DNA of 64,000 bases from Straminergon stramineum (taxonomy: Eukaryota; Streptophyta; Bryopsida; Hypnales; Calliergonaceae): the NCBI GenBank assembly GCA_963920665.1, contig OY987263.1, forward strand, positions 43,993,218 to 44,057,217, in the 5' to 3' direction. Positions 37,012-49,565 of the stretch are shown in pieces. The translations under genes and the position numbers were made by a program. Within the stretch, counting starts at the first letter, position 1. Each line of letters opens with the position of its first letter. The notes under the pieces were generated by a model. It was given only the letters and a program-made list of their open reading frames with translations, made no database searches and was not told the DNA's origin.

Positions 37012-38063
37012 TGGAAAATCAACCACTCTAAATAGACGTGGTACATGCACAATGCATGGCTTAATATGTGTGATCCAACTCCAAGTAGATAGGCACCTTT
37101 GGCAATTTAAAAGGGGTATTATTTTTGAAAGTAGTGAAAACAAATGAACTAATAGAAGGACTTGTGACAAGCTAATTAAATAGATGCAATGTTTAAAAAA
37201 TAACTTAACTTTTAACCCTTCAAGGTCTAATATAGATTGTATATTTGATCCTATATTTTACTCTTAGAACATGTTGTATGTACTAAAATGTGTCAAGATA
37301 ATATACCTTTAAATTGAAATTTTAACAACTAACATCTTCCAATTTTATATCTAAACCTTATCATGTTCAAATACAAATCCTTATAGAATATGTGAACATT
37401 TTGCAACTTCTAAGACATGTATGAGGTGCAATAATGATCTAAATTGGAAGTGCCATGTGTCATTAGATCCAACTCGACCTAAAATCAAACTTTTGTAACT
37501 ATTGTATACATCAATTCATGCACCTTGCACATCAAATACACATATAAAAATGTGTTGCAATCCAAATTACACTTCTCAAACCTTTAAAAACTAACTAATA
37601 TACAATTTCTCTTTGATTTTGACCCTACCTTTTTTGTATTTGGTGTCTTTTTATTGTAGTTATTTGCTTATTTGTAGTTGTAGTTTGGATCAGTGATGAA
37701 TTCTCCCATATTATTTTTTAATATACTCCAAAGTTTCTTCTATATATAGGATAAGGTAGCTGGATATGGGTGATTCTTCTAGTATATGGTTAGAAATTAT
37801 TTTCTGGAATTTTGAATGGAAGGTACAAAATATTAAATTCTCACCTAAGCCTTCTAATTAGTAGTAGACTTCTTAGAGATTCTCAATAATTTAAGAATAT
37901 TTGTATATAATAATATGGAGTATAGGTCAATGGCAAAGATTTTGTAAATAGATTTGGCCATCAATTTGTGATTTAAACACAATATTTCTAGTATTGAGAG
38001 AATTCTTTGAATTTGAGATGTAGAAGAGCATGAAATAAATTGACAATAATTCTTTTTTGGAAA
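37012..38063. other. AT-rich intergenic DNA with a lone TTAA-type terminus
   Basis: TTAA followed by CCCTTCAAGG at 37212-37225 resembles one end of the TTAA MITE superfamily; no partner end is visible. No gene recognised. Confidence 0.35.
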
Positions 38064-38337
38064 AACAAAAATTTCCATTAAAAGGAGACTGTAATATGTT
38101 TTTAAGATTGAGACTATTTAAGTCGAATCGACCTAAATAGTTTGAAAAGACAAGCTTGATTTGACTATTTAGGTCGAATCGACCTAAATAGTTTGTTTGT
38201 CTTTTGATCTATTTAGGTCAATTTGACCTAAATAGTCAAATCAAGCTTGTCTTTTCAAACTATTTCGGTCAATTCAACCTAAATAGTTTCAATTTTAGAA
38301 AAATTCTTACTCTCATTTTAATGGAAATTGTTGTTTT
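38064..38337. repeat. Nested palindromes: four 27-bp palindromes inside one larger inverted repeat
   Basis: Four near-perfect 27-bp palindromes of the form CTATTTAGGTC...GACCTAAATAG lie at 38114-38140, 38165-38191, 38209-38235 and 38260-38286. The 24-bp spacer between the first two (38141-38164) is the exact reverse complement of that between the last two (38236-38259). The centre is a 17-bp loop (38192-38208). Looser arms continue outward on both sides to about 38064 and 38337 (ATTTCCATTAAAA against TTTTAATGGAAAT). A single strand could fold as one long hairpin or as four small cruciforms. Confidence 0.95.
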
Positions 38338-40196
38338 TATCAATGATGGCACCTAAATCAACCTAAATAGGCATGGTTAATTTGAGAAGTCCCCAATCTC
38401 TCAAAATAATGAATATTATGTTTTAGGGTGTACATTAAATTTACATTAGAATTGAACCATCCTATAACACCAAAATAAAAGATATTTTTGAAGCATAAAA
38501 ATAAAGATGAAATGAGATCCACTCTTTCTCTTTCTATAAAATGTAGAAAAGTTTAAGAGACAATAGACAATAGAAGGGGCAATCATCTTAATTGTCTCTA
38601 AGATTTTTACAACATTTTAACATCATGTGATTTAGTAAGTATTTTCAATTTCATTTATCTGTCTAATTTGGTATCCTAGAATATTTACCAAGATACATTG
38701 GAAATCCCTTTGACCGAACTAGGCACTAGATCCAACAAAAATGTTTATTTGAAGACTTTCAATAATGTTCAAAAGCTTATTTGAATGCTTTCATGACTAA
38801 AACATACTATACATGACACATTAAGGTATTGTATTGTACATTAAGGTAGATAATGCTCAATTAACATTCCTATTTATGAACCCAATGGCACTCTCTTGTA
38901 TCCTGATTTAGTAGAAATTGCATTCGATGTGGACTTGGGGTTCAAAGGGTTGGAATTGAGTTGAAAAATGACAATTTCATGCGACTTCTAAACATGACAA
39001 AAGATTCATGCAATGCTAATTCTACAAAGTGAAGGGGCACTTTTCGATTCTCATGGCCCCCTTGTAGGGAATTTGAAGAGTGATTATTAGCATCCAAGGG
39101 CAAGAGTCCCTCCTAGGGTCCACAATGGGAAGCTATATGATTATACTTTATTATCCTATAGAACACATGTGGAATATTGTATTGAGAGAAATAAATTCTA
39201 GGTGACCTTTTTAATTTTGGAGTTATGAAAACAACAAATTTCATGCAAATTTGTGTGGAATTGTATGTTTCTAGGTGACATTTGTGTTGAAAACACAAAT
39301 GTCAACTAGAATTTGATTCTTTCAATATGTTTTTCTATTAATGCCGTGTCTTTTATTTTTATAAATGAGTTGGCCAAAGTACAAAGTGAAATATTCTTTA
39401 TTTTGTTATTTTTTTCTCTAAAAGAACTTGTGAATTCAATAAGGTAGTATCACTTTAAATTGAGCAAATTTCTTGGACAAACAGTATTGAGGGTTTGAAA
39501 GATTTCATTTTTTAATCATGTGAAGACATTTTTGCAATTAGGTTGGAGGAAATCCAAGAACAATATTTAGTTTTAATTTGCAAAAGTTATAAGAAGTCAA
39601 AATGAAATTGCTCGTAGATTTTCTAAAACCACACTTTGAAGGGATTGCAACAAGCATCTTTTCTCTCTAGTTTTTCAAGGGCTCACTTTTGGAAACATGC
39701 TCGGATTGGGGTGATACCTACATTGCTGGTAGGGACACTAAACATCCTTTTGACAAATGGAAAGCTTTGTAGGGGATGGAGAACAATTGTTTTTCATCCA
39801 ATTTTTGACTCATTAAAAGGAGTGGTATGCAAGTGTGGGCACCCAAAACTTTGTGAATGATGGTAGCAATGTTGAGAAATGTTGATTGCCAAAATATAGA
39901 ACACTCTATAGTGTATTTTGGCAGTTGTGCTATTTTCTTGGAATTTGAATTTAAGCTGTAAAATTTTTAAAATGATTTTTTAAAATTTTGAGATCTAGGC
40001 CTGCCCATTCTCCTTCCCAAACCCAACAAGTTGGTGAAATATGAAAGGCTTTGTTACTTGACTTGCAATAAAAAGATTCATGAATGTCATACCTTTTCAA
40101 GCATTGTTATCCGTGCGAATAAATTGGACCTTCCCTTTTTTGCACGAAAAGTCTTTTCCTAATGTAAAATCTGCCTTTTTTATAATGAAGAAAAGT
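38338..40196. other. AT-rich decayed repeat DNA
   Basis: Just after the palindromes, two more degenerate ACCTAAAT(C/A) blocks occur at about 38351-38372. Positions 38870-39160 share blocks with 26.3-26.6 kb and 16.4-16.6 kb, so they are old transposon DNA with stops. The plus frame at 39636-39860 has no recognisable domain. Confidence 0.4.
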
Positions 40197-40683
40197 CTAT
40201 TTGATTCTGTGGGGGCGACTGTGATGCCTGTGGCGCCCAGTTCCTGCTCTTCTCAGTTCAACAGAGGCGTTCTTGACAAATTCTGCAGCCCCAGTGAAAG
40301 CTTCGCGAAGGAACTTGCTGCAGAATTCCATCAATTCCATGGCCACAAATGCTTTGGCTCTGGCTTCCATTTGCGACGATGCCACTTGCCGAATGCTTCA
40401 ACTGCAAATTAGGTCAATTTCGTTCAATCTCTCCCCACATACTCCTTCACCTGTATCAGAATCTTTTTCTGTTTGGTTGTGTAGTTTGGTAAACCAGGAG
40501 AAAGATCTTAAACGAAAGATTAACTTCATGCTTGATGAAAATCTTCCTACAGAGCTTTCCTTTCCTTGAATTCCTTTGGACTCTGAGAATGGGGATTTTG
40601 GGTTGCATCTTTGTGTAGGGAGACTGGTGAGCGGAGGGAGAGGAAGACACCGCAGCGTCTTTCGCGACAATGTCAGACTCCAT
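40197..40683 (-). other. Possible small two-exon gene divergent from the decarboxylase, unresolved
   Basis: Two minus-strand blocks have protein-like composition. One starts MESDIVAKDAAVSSSP at ATG 40683. The other (about 40385-40197) reads MEARAKAFVAMELMEFCSKF and EFVKNASVELRRAGTG. A good donor (ACAG/GTGAAG near 40452) and a good acceptor (TTTGCAG near 40408) exist between them, but the reading frames do not join cleanly. The position, head to head with the decarboxylase about 420 bp away, suits a divergent promoter. I do not recognise a family. Confidence 0.3.
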
Positions 40684-41102
40684 TGGCCTCGTCTGATCTT
40701 GCAATTCATTCTGGGTTTTGGGTTTTCATGGGTATCGCAATTTGTAGGCAGAGCATTCGTTTTTGGAATGTGGATGCTGAAATGAGCTGGAATTTTTTAT
40801 GTTGAAATTCTCGTTTATTGATTCTTGGAGTTTTACCTGAGTGTTTTCTTCACTTCAAAATCACTCCGTTCTCGCCTTTATTGCGTGCACTTGGAGAGTT
40901 TTGGTTCTCTCTACCAACTCTGACTTTCCTAATTAACGTCTGCTTACTAATTTCCCCATCATTCATATTACATATGCTGCATGTTTTAGGAATAGTCAAT
41001 TATCAGAAAACATCACTTGACGAATCCTGTTTTATTATAGCATTGTCTTTGATATTTGGAGGACTGTACTTGGGCTTGCGCAGGGGAATTAGCGAAGGAG
41101 GA

Positions 41103-44100
41103 ATGGAAGAAGAAGCGAGAGAGGAGGAGAGGTCCATTTTAACCAAACCTTTCGATGGCGAGGAATTCAGGAAGTATGGGCATCAGATGGTGGATTTCAT
41201 TGCTGATTATCACCGTGACATTGAGACTTTCCCTGTTCGAAGTCGAGTCGAGGTATGCGTCTCATTGGCGATGGTGATCATTAGCTCTTACAGGGCCAAG
41301 AGGCCAAAATTGTGTCGTAAGTTTTTTTAGCAGTTTTGAGTCAATCAAATAGCAACTTTTTTCTTTTCCATTTTCTTTTTTATTTGACCAACACATAGAG
41401 TGTTCTTCACTGATTCCGGTGAAATAAGATCTGCCCCCTTTTGAATTATGTTTTTTACAGTATGATCAATCGAATTGCTCATTTTTGAACTAGGAATCCT
41501 CGATCCATTAAGGGTTGATATATTGGAGTTATACTCGAATTCATTCAAAGGGGGAGTGATGATCTTTTTTCAATGAAATAGGGGTGAATCTAATGAATCA
41601 TGCTGTGAATAGGTATTGGCAAGCTTTTTTGGTGATTCAATGATGAATCTGGAACAGTGTTGAATTTAAGGATGACTCTATTGCATGTGCTTTTATATAT
41701 TATCCGTTCACATTGGACAGAACCTTGGACCCCATGCAGGGAGTCTCTGGAAGATGTCATGCTGATAATCTTTTGTTTGTTTGGCTCTGATCAGCCAGGT
41801 TACTTGCAGAAATTGCTGCCAGGAAGTGCTCCAGTTGAACCAGAAGCACTTGAAGATATTTTAGCTGGTACAGATTGAAATTTCAACTCCAAACAACACT
41901 CACTAGAATTTGGTGCATGCTAGAGCCATTGCATGGTATTATAGTACGTTTTCTGATTGTTGACAAACTTTCAAAATTAAGATGCTCTCTGCCTGCAGAT
42001 GTGCAGAGCAAAATTGTCCCCGGGGTCACGCATTGGCAAAGCCCAAGCTTCTTTGGCTACTATCCTTCCAATGGGAGTACAGCAGGTCTTTTGGGGGAGA
42101 TGCTTAGCGGGGGCTTTAACGTGATGGGTTTCAGTTGGATTACATCTCCAGCTGCAACAGAATTGGAAACTATCGTTCTGGACTGGCTTGGGAAGCTCTT
42201 GCAGCTCCCTAACGAGTTTCTTTCATCTGGTAGGGGGTCACAGTTTCGTTTAACCTGTAACGATGATGTTTAGTGATGAGATAGCGGTCATTGCTGAACA
42301 CAAAGTGCGTTTTAAAGTTTGAGTTTACCCGTGCCTCCAGAGTTGAAGCTTGAGTTGGTTGTATCTGTCCCTCCACTTTCTGAAGGGTGTTAATGAAGCC
42401 ATCTAGCATTTGGTAAACTAAGCTACGCATCAACATATAAACTATTTTGTCTCGTGTCATTAACGCTTTTATGAATGAGTCTGCTTAATTATCATGCATA
42501 TGCAGGCAAGGGTGGAGGGGTGATTCAAGGCACAGCAAGCGAAGCTGTGTTAGTGGCCATGTTAGCTGCCCGGAAGCGTTCAGTGGAGAAATTGACCAAA
42601 GAGCAAGGGATCTCCGATTATGAAGCTTTGGGGAAGTTGGTGGCTTACACGTCAGACCAAGCACACTCATGTGTTAATAAGGCCAGCCAGGTGCGCAATT
42701 TCTACTACCGTATAGGATAATCTTTCCATTAGTTTAAATTTTTTATGATATGTTTTGGGAGAGGTATTGAGCTGAGAGACCTTTTGGTACAAGAGCCAAA
42801 TCTGTTGAGATCAAAAAATTTATCCCTGTATGAATCTTTCAAAGTAGAAGAATGTTAACCACTATTATAGACATTAGTTAATACCATTTCCATTGAAGAT
42901 CAGTGTCCATAGACATGTAGCCAATTCGTGCTTTTCGTCACTTCTCCAATGAATTGCATGGACAGATATGTTGCTGTTGGTAACAGGGGTCAGTATAGGA
43001 GACGGGATCAAGTCCCTCCTTCGAACTTACCGACCATGATATGGTTACTCACTTCAATTTTCCTTCCTTTTAAGATTGTTCCTTCCTATTTTTCTGATGG
43101 TTTTACTTCTGGTATTTAGATTGCAGGTATCAGTGTGGAGAATCTCAGGCTAATTCCAACAGATGCTTCGATGAACTATTCCATGCCCCCAGAAGAGCTT
43201 GCAAAGGCTGTTTCTGCTGATGTTTCTGCTGGACTTGTCCCTTTCTTTCTCTGTGGAGTGGTATTACATCTTAAACTCCACGCCTGCGTTCTATAGGCAA
43301 TAACTCGACCCTTCAGTGACCGATTAGCATGTTACAACTCAGAGATTTCTCCGCTTGGGCCTTTTGTGACACCTCAGCAAAGGATGGAATTGCTATGTGC
43401 AGGTTGGAAGCACTTCATCATCAGCTGTCGATCCATTATCAGAACTGGGGGATATTGCAAAGGTGATATTCACTTATTTGAATCCATTACAGGGATTCTT
43501 ATAGAATTAGACTGTTTAGGAAACGTTTAGACCTCATCATAAAGAGGATCTTTCCTATGATTCACGTGGAGGTCCTTTATGGTGCTAGTGATCATACAGA
43601 GGCCTCCCCACAGGGGTGTCTTTGTTTAATCAATGTAACAATGAATCAGAAGAAAGATTCTCTTTACAATGGTGTCTGAAAGTTCCTGAAAGTCTTGTTT
43701 TACTCGAAACCGTGTTGAACAACAGATGTGTATATGCGTGGTTTGGTCAATCTTTAATCAAGCTGGAATTCTTGGTTCTACAGGATCACGGGATGTGGTT
43801 TCATGTGGATGGCGCATATGCTGGAAATGCCTGCATCTGTCCAGAATACCGCCCACATCTGCATGGTGTGGAGAAGGCTGACTCATTTAACATGAATCCG
43901 CATAAGTGGCTGCTTACCAATTTCGATTGCTCTACTTTATGGGTGCAGGTGCAACTTATTCCTTTTCCATCGTTCTGTGACTCATGTTTTCCTCCATGCT
44001 AGTAGCCACCGCTCCCCAAAAGTTTGGGTGCGTTAAACCTTGCCGATTGTAATGTTCTTTAAGGCAGTTTTTTTTTATTGCAAACCCTGATTCTCAGTGT

Positions 44101-45609
44101 ATAGCTATTCTAGTAGCCGTGGCCAGTTGTAAAGTTGCTCCAGTCTGATGTAATTTTCCTAACCTGCAGAACCGAACACTTCTACAAGAAGCGCTTGGGA
44201 CAAATCCAGTCTATCTACGAAACAAACTGACTGACAACAACTTGGTGATCGACTACAAGGACTGGCAGATCCCTCAAGGACGAAGATTTAGGTCTGTCAT
44301 CGTCTCTTTGACGATATGTCCTTTCTGCTCCTTTCTCCTAAGATGTAGTCTCTGTCATTCAACCTCGTGCAAATTGCTTACTTATTGCACATGCTACTTG
44401 AATATAACTTTATCAGACGAGTTCTTTGATCAGAGGTTGATTGTGGCCATGAGTACTCTTGTGGACACATAATGGTGCTGAAATCAATCTGGTCGTCTGT
44501 TGTGCGTGCAGAGCATTGAAGCTCTGGATGGTGATGCGTATGTATGGAAGTTCTGGATTGCAGGCTTACATTCGCAACCATTGCAATCTTGCCAAGCATT
44601 TTGAAGAGCTTCTGCGAAATGATTCCAGATTTGAGGTTCTCTTCATCCATGAATACTGGACAGAATGTAGCTTCATGTGATCCATCGTTGGTGGAATTAT
44701 TCCACTTTTGATATTCTAATATTCCAAGAGACGTAGCCTCGTTAAAATTGGCAGGGTTTTAAGCAACTAGGTTCTTAGAATATCTCTGGAGTTTTTCTTC
44801 TAGTGAATTTGGGATTGGTCATGCTAGTAGGAAGGACCCTTCACAGCTGTGTCCTGATTTTCCTCATCCATGTTTTTAGATCTAGTGTCTCAAGGGAATG
44901 AAGCTGGGAACTGGCAGTTTCAACCATGAAGCTTATGGTTGAAGGTGTTCATACTCAGTTGCTTAAATGAACGGTTTTGGGTGTGTTTTCGTTACTTACG
45001 TCTCTTGCTGCCCAAGGTGTTCTGAATTTTGTCCATGCCATTGCAGGTTGTGGCAACAAGGACATTTTCACTAATTTGCTTCCGGCTGAGGCCACCAGCT
45101 CATGATGCAGACAACGGTAACACTTTGAATGCAAATCTTGCGGAGACGCTGAATAGTGATGGAAGCATTTTAATTAGCAATACGGTAATTTATATCGCTA
45201 CCGATCTTTCTGTGTTGCCCTTGATTCATGAGTTTCTGAATCCTGAATTGCCTTGTGGATGGAAGAGTTTGGCACTCAATATGGGATTGTGCAGGTTCTT
45301 GGAGGTCTCTTCACAATCAGATTTTCTATTGGAGGCTCTAGCACGGAATTGCGGCATGTAGATGCTGCATGGAAGGTCATTCAGTTGCAAGCATCTAAAC
45401 TTCTAATGGAAGAAGAAAAGAAGAACTCTGACCCTAAGGCCTCTGTGGGTAGAGAATTTCTTGAGGCTGAAGAGAAAAAGAACAACTCCAACCCTGAAGT
45501 CGATGTGGATATAGAGTCTCTCGACTCCAAGGCCACTGTGCATAGAGTATTTCTCGAGGCCGAAGAGAGGAAGTATTCCGATTCTACTGCCAGTGGCCGA
45601 AGTGGATAA
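41103..45609 (+). CDS. Aromatic L-amino-acid decarboxylase (tyrosine/DOPA/tryptophan decarboxylase family)
   Basis: A PLP enzyme of group II that would turn an aromatic amino acid into its amine plus CO2 in the cytosol. Eleven exons join in phase: 41103-41252, 41795-41867, 41999-42229, 42506-42690, 43120-43260, 43403-43462, 43784-43948, 44170-44291, 44512-44635, 45047-45184 and 45295-45609, giving 567 residues. Key features: [15 protein letters not shown] near residue 21; [12 protein letters not shown] from residue 86; YTSDQAH with the PLP-stacking His205; HVDGAYAG with Asp289; NPHKW with the Schiff-base Lys321; and DYKDWQ with Tyr364, the catalytic-loop tyrosine that favours decarboxylase over aldehyde synthase activity. 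The usual length is about 480-520. The excess is a charged C-terminal tail (about residues 499-567) with the repeated FLEAEE(K/R)K block. The likely start is ATG 41103; the frame is open further upstream but unlike the family. The substrate (Tyr, DOPA, Trp or Phe) cannot be fixed. Confidence 0.93.
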
Positions 45610-47584
45610 AGAGTCTCTTGAGGATAGTTCGACTAAGTCATGTGGACCAAGATGGGGAGTGCAATATCCAAGGGACTGATGAAGTGTTGCTTGGGGGTTT
45701 CCCAATTCCCTTTTTGTTATGAGTCTTTCTAGCTTTGGATATTTATCAGCATCGTTGCTTATGTCTGTTGACCACAATTCAGTCCTGCAGTCACTCAATC
45801 TTCCTTCAGGTTCCATCATCAGCTCAATGTCAGCAGTGTTAACATTCTAATGAAATATAGAATTGAATCGATGTGTGGTTTCAAATAGACCTGAATGGTT
45901 TTGTGCAACTATGCAAATACTACATGTTTCTCTTCCGCTGGAGTGAATGAGTACAATGCCAGTCACTCTTGAACCAATTCCGTATGCACTTCGGCTGAGA
46001 AATGTCTATGTACCTGTACTACAGTCCTATTCAATATGGAGTGTTCGCCGTTCAGAATATGCTGTCTTCCTTAAAAGAATTCCACCCTCGTTTTGAGACC
46101 AGGGTTAGTCAGCACAAGCCCCTCCAGCATCTACTTCACTTCAAAGTTCATTTTTTTTCTCTGAAAGTCCATCAATTTCAGATTCTGAAATGGAGGTGCA
46201 GGATTTTGTGAACATTTCTTGTGGTAGGTTGACTGCAATCTGAAGATGTTTGCTTGTGAAAAAGTAAATGTAATAGTTAATAGTTCAGTAAACATCGTAA
46301 GGGTTTTACTTCGTACTAAATTGAATTTTTTTACTGCCACAAAAAACCGTGGCACCCAAACAGAATACAAATAGCTAATGTAAATTTTACTGTTGGAACG
46401 CTGCAGTAGACAGGTATCCAGCAACTGCACTTAACACTGATGAGGATGAAGTTTGATAGCATTCACTATTTCACTAAAGCTGACGAGTGTTTTCGGTTTC
46501 TTGAGATAGTGCTTTCGGTCATTCATGATGCCGCTCGAGAGAACAAAATATTCTAAAATTTATGTAGATAAAATCGCCTTCTCCATTATGAAATGATATA
46601 TACACATGGATGTAACTCTCATCATCCTTAATAAAGGAAACTACGTTATCCAAATGGATGAGAATAGTTTAAAAACAGCATCAATATGAACTTTCAATGA
46701 ACTTGATCGCCACATGCGATATCGGGCAGGATCCAGTTACTGGTGCAAGATCATCCCTTGTGGCTGAGACGATGTCATCGACAGCAGATTCTCATTGATA
46801 TATCCTCCAGTGAAAAAAGGTAATAGAACAAAAGTAACCATACTTACAACCAGAAGTGAGCGTCAGGGCACGTGGACGACATGAGTGAGAAGGATTCAAG
46901 TGTCCAATGAGAACTGCAAGTTGTAACACCGGATATAGCAACAGTTTGACATTCGGATGCCATCGGAAGTTGTGAAAAGGATGAAGTATCTTTTCACAAA
47001 CAAACCGAAAACATATATTTTGCTATGCCTTCTTAATCTCGAATTCATAACCCTTAAATCGATTTCACTTTAATCTAAATTCTACCAACCCCAAGGACGT
47101 TGGAACTGTCCAAAAATGGCATTGAATGCATTGAATAGAGATATTTCGAATTTCTGTGATGTCCACTATGATAGCTTCCCATCCATTTTCTGTGCAGAAT
47201 TTGACGACTGATAAGAGAGTCATTGTCCAGCAACTAGTCAGAGAATGATCATGTCCAGAGAGAAATGACAGCCAGAGAAAGCCTAAACGAGAGGCAGGAG
47301 GGAAGAAGTGAAGTGTTCTGTAACTTATATAATCTTTTGAACAGAAACACAACCCAAACCAATACTATTCCGCTGCAGAACTCGCAAGCACCTCGATGCC
47401 GGACCACTGTTTGACAATGAGCGAACACGAGAAAAAACGAGGCACAGATATATAATACGGTATGGTCGTCAAATTGCGAGCATACAGAAAATCAGTTATG
47501 ATATCTGCTAGCACATAAAAAGTGGATATGAACGTTGATAGCACAGGTTTTGAGCTTCTACATTGAATACACATGATCCGAGAT
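45610..47584. other. Convergent intergenic region between decarboxylase and PsbQ
   Basis: About 2 kb between two facing stop codons, so it holds both 3' untranslated regions. No further gene is supported; short frames on both strands are unconvincing. Confidence 0.5.
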
Positions 47585-48852
47585 CTAAATGGAGGACACC
47601 ACTTTGTCGAGGGCAGCCACAACCTCGGTGTAAGCCTTGTTGGCCTGTGACGGACTCTTGACTCTGGCAGCGTAATCCAGCTGCACATTGCAATCAAAAA
47701 TCCAAAATTCTTATCACCTGAACCAAAATTAGAAACGAAACGAAACGAAACGAAGTGAAGTGATCAGAATTCAATACCACGGATATAAAAAAGTTGTGGA
47801 CTTACAGAGTCCAAGGCGTCAAAAGCCTTGGAGGTCAAAGCCTTGAAGGCCTTCTTCTGGTCCTTGGGCTTGGCAGCTCCAATGGCGTTCAAGTCGAATC
47901 TCAGGTACGAGGCGGAGGAGCGCAGCCCATTCTGGACATAGGGCCACGCCTTCTTGTCAATCAAGGCCTTCACTTCCTTGACCTCCTTCACGGCGTCCTT
48001 GACGCGGGCCACAGCTTCTTGCGGCGTCTTGGCTGTCTGCAAGTAGAACCGCTTCTTCAAGTCCAAGTCCGTGTCCCGGGCTTCGTCAGCGTTATCAGTT
48101 CCGGCTGCATTGCGTCCAAACCCATAACCACATCAGCCACCCCTACTATTCAATTCTCTAAGCATTCCCTTAATAATATTCAACCATACATACTCAAAAC
48201 ACAAACATATAAACATACATACATATTCAAAGCACAAACACATTCGTACACAAAACATTCCACCACGAATCCACATTTACACGCCACACCGCTATTCAAC
48301 TTCACAGACTCCAAATACATCAACATGCATAGAAAATTCCACACAAATGCCATTACTTCTTCTAAATACGTACATATTCGAAAGAGTGTTTCGTTACCCG
48401 TGCATTCCAACCACGGGTCACAACCCAACCTGTATTGGCAAACCCACAGAATGTCGCCATAGCTGAAGACCTTACCCACCAAAACATACGAATTTCCACC
48501 CAAAAGATGGAACTAAGTAGTAGGTAGGTCGCCACGAGAACAATTGCAGAGAGAGTAACAGGGCCCGGCATTGCAGACACTTACGGAGTCCACCAAAGGG
48601 TAGTGGAGGCGGCTCGATCTTGATGGCCTCCAACGCGCGCGCATTCTGCACCAACGCAGTCGCAGCCAACGACGCGGCCGCCAAGCTAAAGAACGAGCGC
48701 CGGCTCTGCGTCTCCTCTCCAGAAGCTCGCACCTGCACAACAGGCGCGCACTTGACCATCGCCGGTCCCGATTTCGAGCTCCCCACCACCTTGGTCCCTG
48801 CCAAGCTGGTCCCCTGGGAAAGCCCCGCCATGCTGGCTACTGCATTCGCCAT
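47585..48852 (-). CDS. psbQ: PsbQ, oxygen-evolving enhancer protein 3 precursor
   Basis: An extrinsic lumenal subunit of photosystem II that stabilises the manganese cluster and its Ca/Cl requirement. Three exons read in phase: 48852-48585, 48104-47806 and 47680-47585, giving 220 residues, the family's normal length. The leader is bipartite: a Ser/Ala/Lys-rich stroma-targeting part, then twin arginines RRSFF (residues 51-55), a hydrophobic core (SLAAASLAATALV) and an ARA cleavage site after residue 73, as expected for Tat transport into the lumen. The mature part has PPPLPFGG, then RDTDLDLKKRFYLQ, KALIDKKAWPYVQNGLRS, SYLRFDLN and the end LDYAARVKSPSQANKAYTEV, which is the PsbQ four-helix pattern. 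Intron 1 is 480 bp and intron 2 is 125 bp, the latter with a GAAAC repeat. Nothing looks broken. Plus-strand frames over this locus are antisense shadows. Confidence 0.97.
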
Positions 48853-49384
48853 CTTTTGCTCACAAACCCACAATTGCAAACTCGAAATCGGAGAATGGGA
48901 AGGGAAATGGGGACGCACGCTCTGCGGGGAGAGGGCGCCGGGGGGGAGTGTATTAGAGAGGAGGGACAGGGGGCAGGGTGGAAATTTAGGGAGCTGCCCG
49001 AGGGTGCCCGAGGGTGCCCGGAGTGGATAAGGTGCGGATCAGGTGGCCAGATGGAGGGTGGAAAATATTTCTTTCGGCCTGCGATAGGCTGCCGCTTTGA
49101 TTGCTTTGGAAGGGGCGGGTGGGCTCGATCTCTATTATCCCGGGGCAGGGGGGGGGGAGCTGCTGGGGCTGGTGGGGGAGGCATGCCCCTGCTCTTGCAT
49201 TTGTTTTGCATTTGTTTTGCATTTGTTTTGCATTTTTCACTTTTCTTTTTTCTTTTTCTTTGGTATGTGTGTGGGCTCCCAAAATTGGGTGGAAGGTTCA
49301 CAGCTTTAGCCTATTAGTGAAGGGGAATCCACTTAGAAAACTAGGGTTACACAAATTGTAAAAATGGGTAAATGAAAGGAATAA
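48853..49384. promoter_or_regulatory. PsbQ upstream region with G-run cluster and 11-bp repeat
   Basis: The 5' flank of the minus-strand PsbQ gene. Positions 49109-49181 have many runs of three to ten G on the plus strand (C on the PsbQ coding strand). At 49198-49231 GCATTTGTTTT is repeated three times in tandem, about 350 bp upstream of the ATG. GAGGGTGCCC is duplicated near 49002-49020. No core promoter element can be assigned with confidence. Confidence 0.4.
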
Positions 49385-49565
49385 TGCCACATTTGACTAC
49401 TTGTGGATTATTTAGTGAATTCTAGACAGAGCATCCGAAGATCTCCAAATAATAACATTCAAAGATCTCTAGATGTTTTTCATAAATGTCTTGATGTTTT
49501 GGATTATCTCCTGATGATCATTATTATTTGTGAACTTCCAAAAGTCCAAAAGTAGTTAATTATGT
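49385..49565. mobile_element. Small inverted-repeat element carrying GAGATCT half-palindromes
   Basis: ATGCCACATTTGACTACTTG near 49385 is matched inverted by CAAAAGTAGTTAATTATGTC near 49548. A related segment recurs at 52515-52550 in direct orientation. Inside are GCATCCGAAGATCTCC (49431) and CAAAGATCTCTAGATG (49460), diverged members of the palindrome family described at 57681-58011. Confidence 0.5.

Noticed and set aside
40818..41102. In-frame N-terminal extension of the decarboxylase
   Set aside because: The hydrophobic extension is unlike the family, whose N-terminus matches a start at 41103. It is more likely 5' leader.
48620..49361. Long plus-strand frames over PsbQ exon 1 and its upstream region
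   Set aside because: Antisense shadows in GC-rich sequence; the minus-strand PsbQ reading is unambiguous.
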